DNA of 64,000 bases from G965247775 sp965247775 (GTDB lineage Bacteria > Chloroflexota > Dehalococcoidia > Bin125): positions 620,001-684,000 of the forward strand of contig OZ252031.1 in NCBI GenBank assembly GCA_965247775.1. The letters are read 5' to 3'. The notes beneath the pieces were generated by a model. It searched no databases. It was not told where the DNA came from and saw only the letters and a list, made by a program, of their open reading frames with translations. A program made the translations under genes and the position numbers. Positions 63,008 through 64,000 of this stretch are shown one piece after another. The first letter of the stretch is position 1. Each line of letters starts with the position of its first letter.

Positions 63008-63394
63008 ATGTTCCAGACAGTCCGGCTGTCCCAGTCCCCGACGATGACGGCGCCGGACGGCGCCGCCGTGCGAGTATTGCCTGGCCTGAGCCGCGGTGGC
63101 ATGGCGCAGTTTACGTTGCGCCCGGGCCAGATCTCGCGTGCCGTGCGCCACCGCACGGTCGAGGAACTCTGGTTCGTCTTGTCGGGACGCGGCGCGGTCT
63201 GGTGCAACGCTGGCGGCCGCGACGCCGTGCTGGCCCTGGACCCCGGCGTCGCGCTGACGCTGCCGCTCGCCACGCGTTTTCAGTTCCGCGCCTTGGGCGG
63301 CGAGCCCCTGCGTGTGCTGGGCCTGACCATGCCCCCCTGGCCGGGGCAGCAGGAGGCCGTCGTGGTCGAGGGACCCTGGACACCGACCGTCTAG
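63008..63394 (+). CDS. Cupin-domain protein
   Basis: A 128-residue single-domain cupin starting at ATG after GGGAGGG. Its metal-site pattern is partly kept: SRAVRHRTVEELWFVLSGRG supplies one histidine and the glutamate, whereas the second cluster reads LPLATRFQFRALGGEPLRVL without an obvious histidine. The role could be binding rather than catalysis. It is the last gene of the plus-strand run that began at 57,694 and converges on the hydrolase gene at the right edge. Confidence 0.78.
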   Translation: MFQTVRLSQSPTMTAPDGAAVRVLPGLSRGGMAQFTLRPGQISRAVRHRTVEELWFVLSGRGAVWCNAGGRDAVLALDPGVALTLPLATRFQFRALGGEPLRVLGLTMPPWPGQQEAVVVEGPWTPTV

Positions 63395-63430
63395 CCCGCG
63401 CCTAGGACCCTCGCCGCCACCCGTTGCGTG

Positions 63431-64000
63431 CTAGCTCTCCCACCAGTGCAAGGCGTCCTGCCCCTCGCCCTGGCTGCCGCTGGGCCCGCCGCCGCCCGTG
63501 CGCAGGTACATCTGGCGTGCGTAGCCCGCAGGGAACTTCCCCGCCAAAGCGTCGCGCAGCCAGTCCACGGTCATCATGTGGCTGTCCACCCGGCTGAGGT
63601 CGGCCGGGAAGAGCTTGGTCATGTGGTACGTGTCCTCGTAGACCCAGAGTTCCTTGGGCGCTGAGATCTTGTCGTAGAAGTCGTAGATCAATTCCACGGG
63701 GCTGCGCGCGTCGTACTCCCCAACGCTGAGCAGCACGGGGCACTGGATGTCCCCCTCCCGACCCTCCACCGTCATCTTGCCCACGATCTCGTCCAGCTCC
63801 TCTTCGCTCTGCGCACCGGTGAGGTAGCCGAAGAGCTGCTTGTAGCGGGGAGAGAACGTGTCCAGGATCCAGTACTTGTCGATGAACGAGGCCCAAGGCC
63901 CGGCCACGGCCTTGATGCGCGGATCGGCCACCGCCGCCACCTGCAACGACCAGAACGAGCCCATGCTCAGACCCCAGACCGTGATGCCCTCGTTGTCGAT
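63431..64000 (-). CDS. Alpha/beta hydrolase family protein, 5' end outside window
   Basis: The 189 visible C-terminal residues are in frame from the right edge. TVWGLSMGSFWSLQVAAVAD holds the nucleophile serine (GLSMGS), LLSVGEYDARSPVELIYDFY the aspartate region, and VYEDTYHMTKLFPADLS the histidine. The closest pattern is the FrsA/2,6-dihydropseudooxynicotine hydrolase-like group, which cleaves esters or C-C bonds. The start and most of the N-terminal half lie beyond the window. An ATG at 63964 is internal, not the start. Confidence 0.83.
   Translation of the reverse strand: MDNEGITVWGLSMGSFWSLQVAAVADPRIKAVAGPWASFIDKYWILDTFSPRYKQLFGYLTGAQSEEELDEIVGKMTVEGREGDIQCPVLLSVGEYDARSPVELIYDFYDKISAPKELWVYEDTYHMTKLFPADLSRVDSHMMTVDWLRDALAGKFPAGYARQMYLRTGGGGPSGSQGEGQDALHWWES

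Noticed and set aside
1..64000. CRISPR array
   Set aside because: No series of regularly spaced identical repeats was seen on reading the window, and no cas-like protein is encoded.

Overview
The window is high-GC bacterial DNA with densely packed genes on both strands and many GTG/TTG starts behind Shine-Dalgarno sites. The gene content (several SDRs, LLM-class flavin monooxygenases, amidohydrolases, MFS carriers, a BipA GTPase, a short-type SAH hydrolase) suggests a metabolically versatile soil or water bacterium, possibly a Chloroflexota or Actinobacteriota relative. No rRNA or other marker gene is present, so the phylum is inferred with low confidence.

The left part (about 0.6-28.5 kb) is largely a gene graveyard. 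A few intact genes (an SDR, a dihydropyrimidinase-like hydrolase, a ketopantoate-reductase-like enzyme, a polysaccharide deacetylase, an MFS carrier, a metallo-beta-lactamase-fold enzyme) stand among truncated, frameshifted or nonsense-mutated remains of a patatin, an SDR, a 3-hydroxyisobutyrate dehydrogenase, an alcohol dehydrogenase, an AraC regulator, two-component proteins, an RND exporter, a LuxR regulator and two tyrosine recombinases. Degenerate tRNA genes or tRNA 3' halves (Gln-like, Gly(CCC) twice, Val-like) lie in the same stretch. The two Gly copies form an inverted repeat around a 2.7-kb segment that holds a recombinase remnant. I read this as an old integration hotspot.

The most unusual content is at 7.9-14.3 kb, all on the plus strand. 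It starts with a 4.5-kb gene for an SF1 helicase joined to a Vsr-like endonuclease domain, the layout of Hhe-type defence proteins, which can be read through only with three single-base frame corrections. A kelch-repeat remnant follows. Last comes a gene for three tandem J-like domains without the HPD motif, ending in a cysteine-rich zinc-ribbon-like tail; I do not recognise that architecture.

From 28.7 kb to the end most genes are intact and catabolic or housekeeping: transporters (EamA, MFS), a fumarylacetoacetate hydrolase-type enzyme, a coupled Gfo/Idh oxidoreductase and amidohydrolase pair, a deacetylase, BipA/TypA, a NIPSNAP-cupin pair, SDRs, a beta-hydroxyacid dehydrogenase / DUF6295 / dienelactone hydrolase run, an AhpD-like protein, two LLM monooxygenases, a second dihydropyrimidinase-like paralogue, and a plus-strand run (57.7-63.4 kb) of tandem DUF1330, CinA-type amidase, cyclase-family enzyme, SDR, S-adenosylhomocysteinase, adenosine-kinase-like PfkB kinase and cupin. 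Inside it, 48-55.7 kb is again decayed: a DCC thioredoxin-like / HTTM membrane protein operon, a hydrolase, a Vps62-like protein and an ABC exporter, each with frameshifts.

The long essential gene (BipA) and nearly all enzymes are undamaged while the accessory genes are broken. The nonsense codons are mostly explicable as C-to-T or G-to-A changes. Real decay is therefore more likely than uniform sequencing error, although several indels fall in homopolymers and should be checked against reads.
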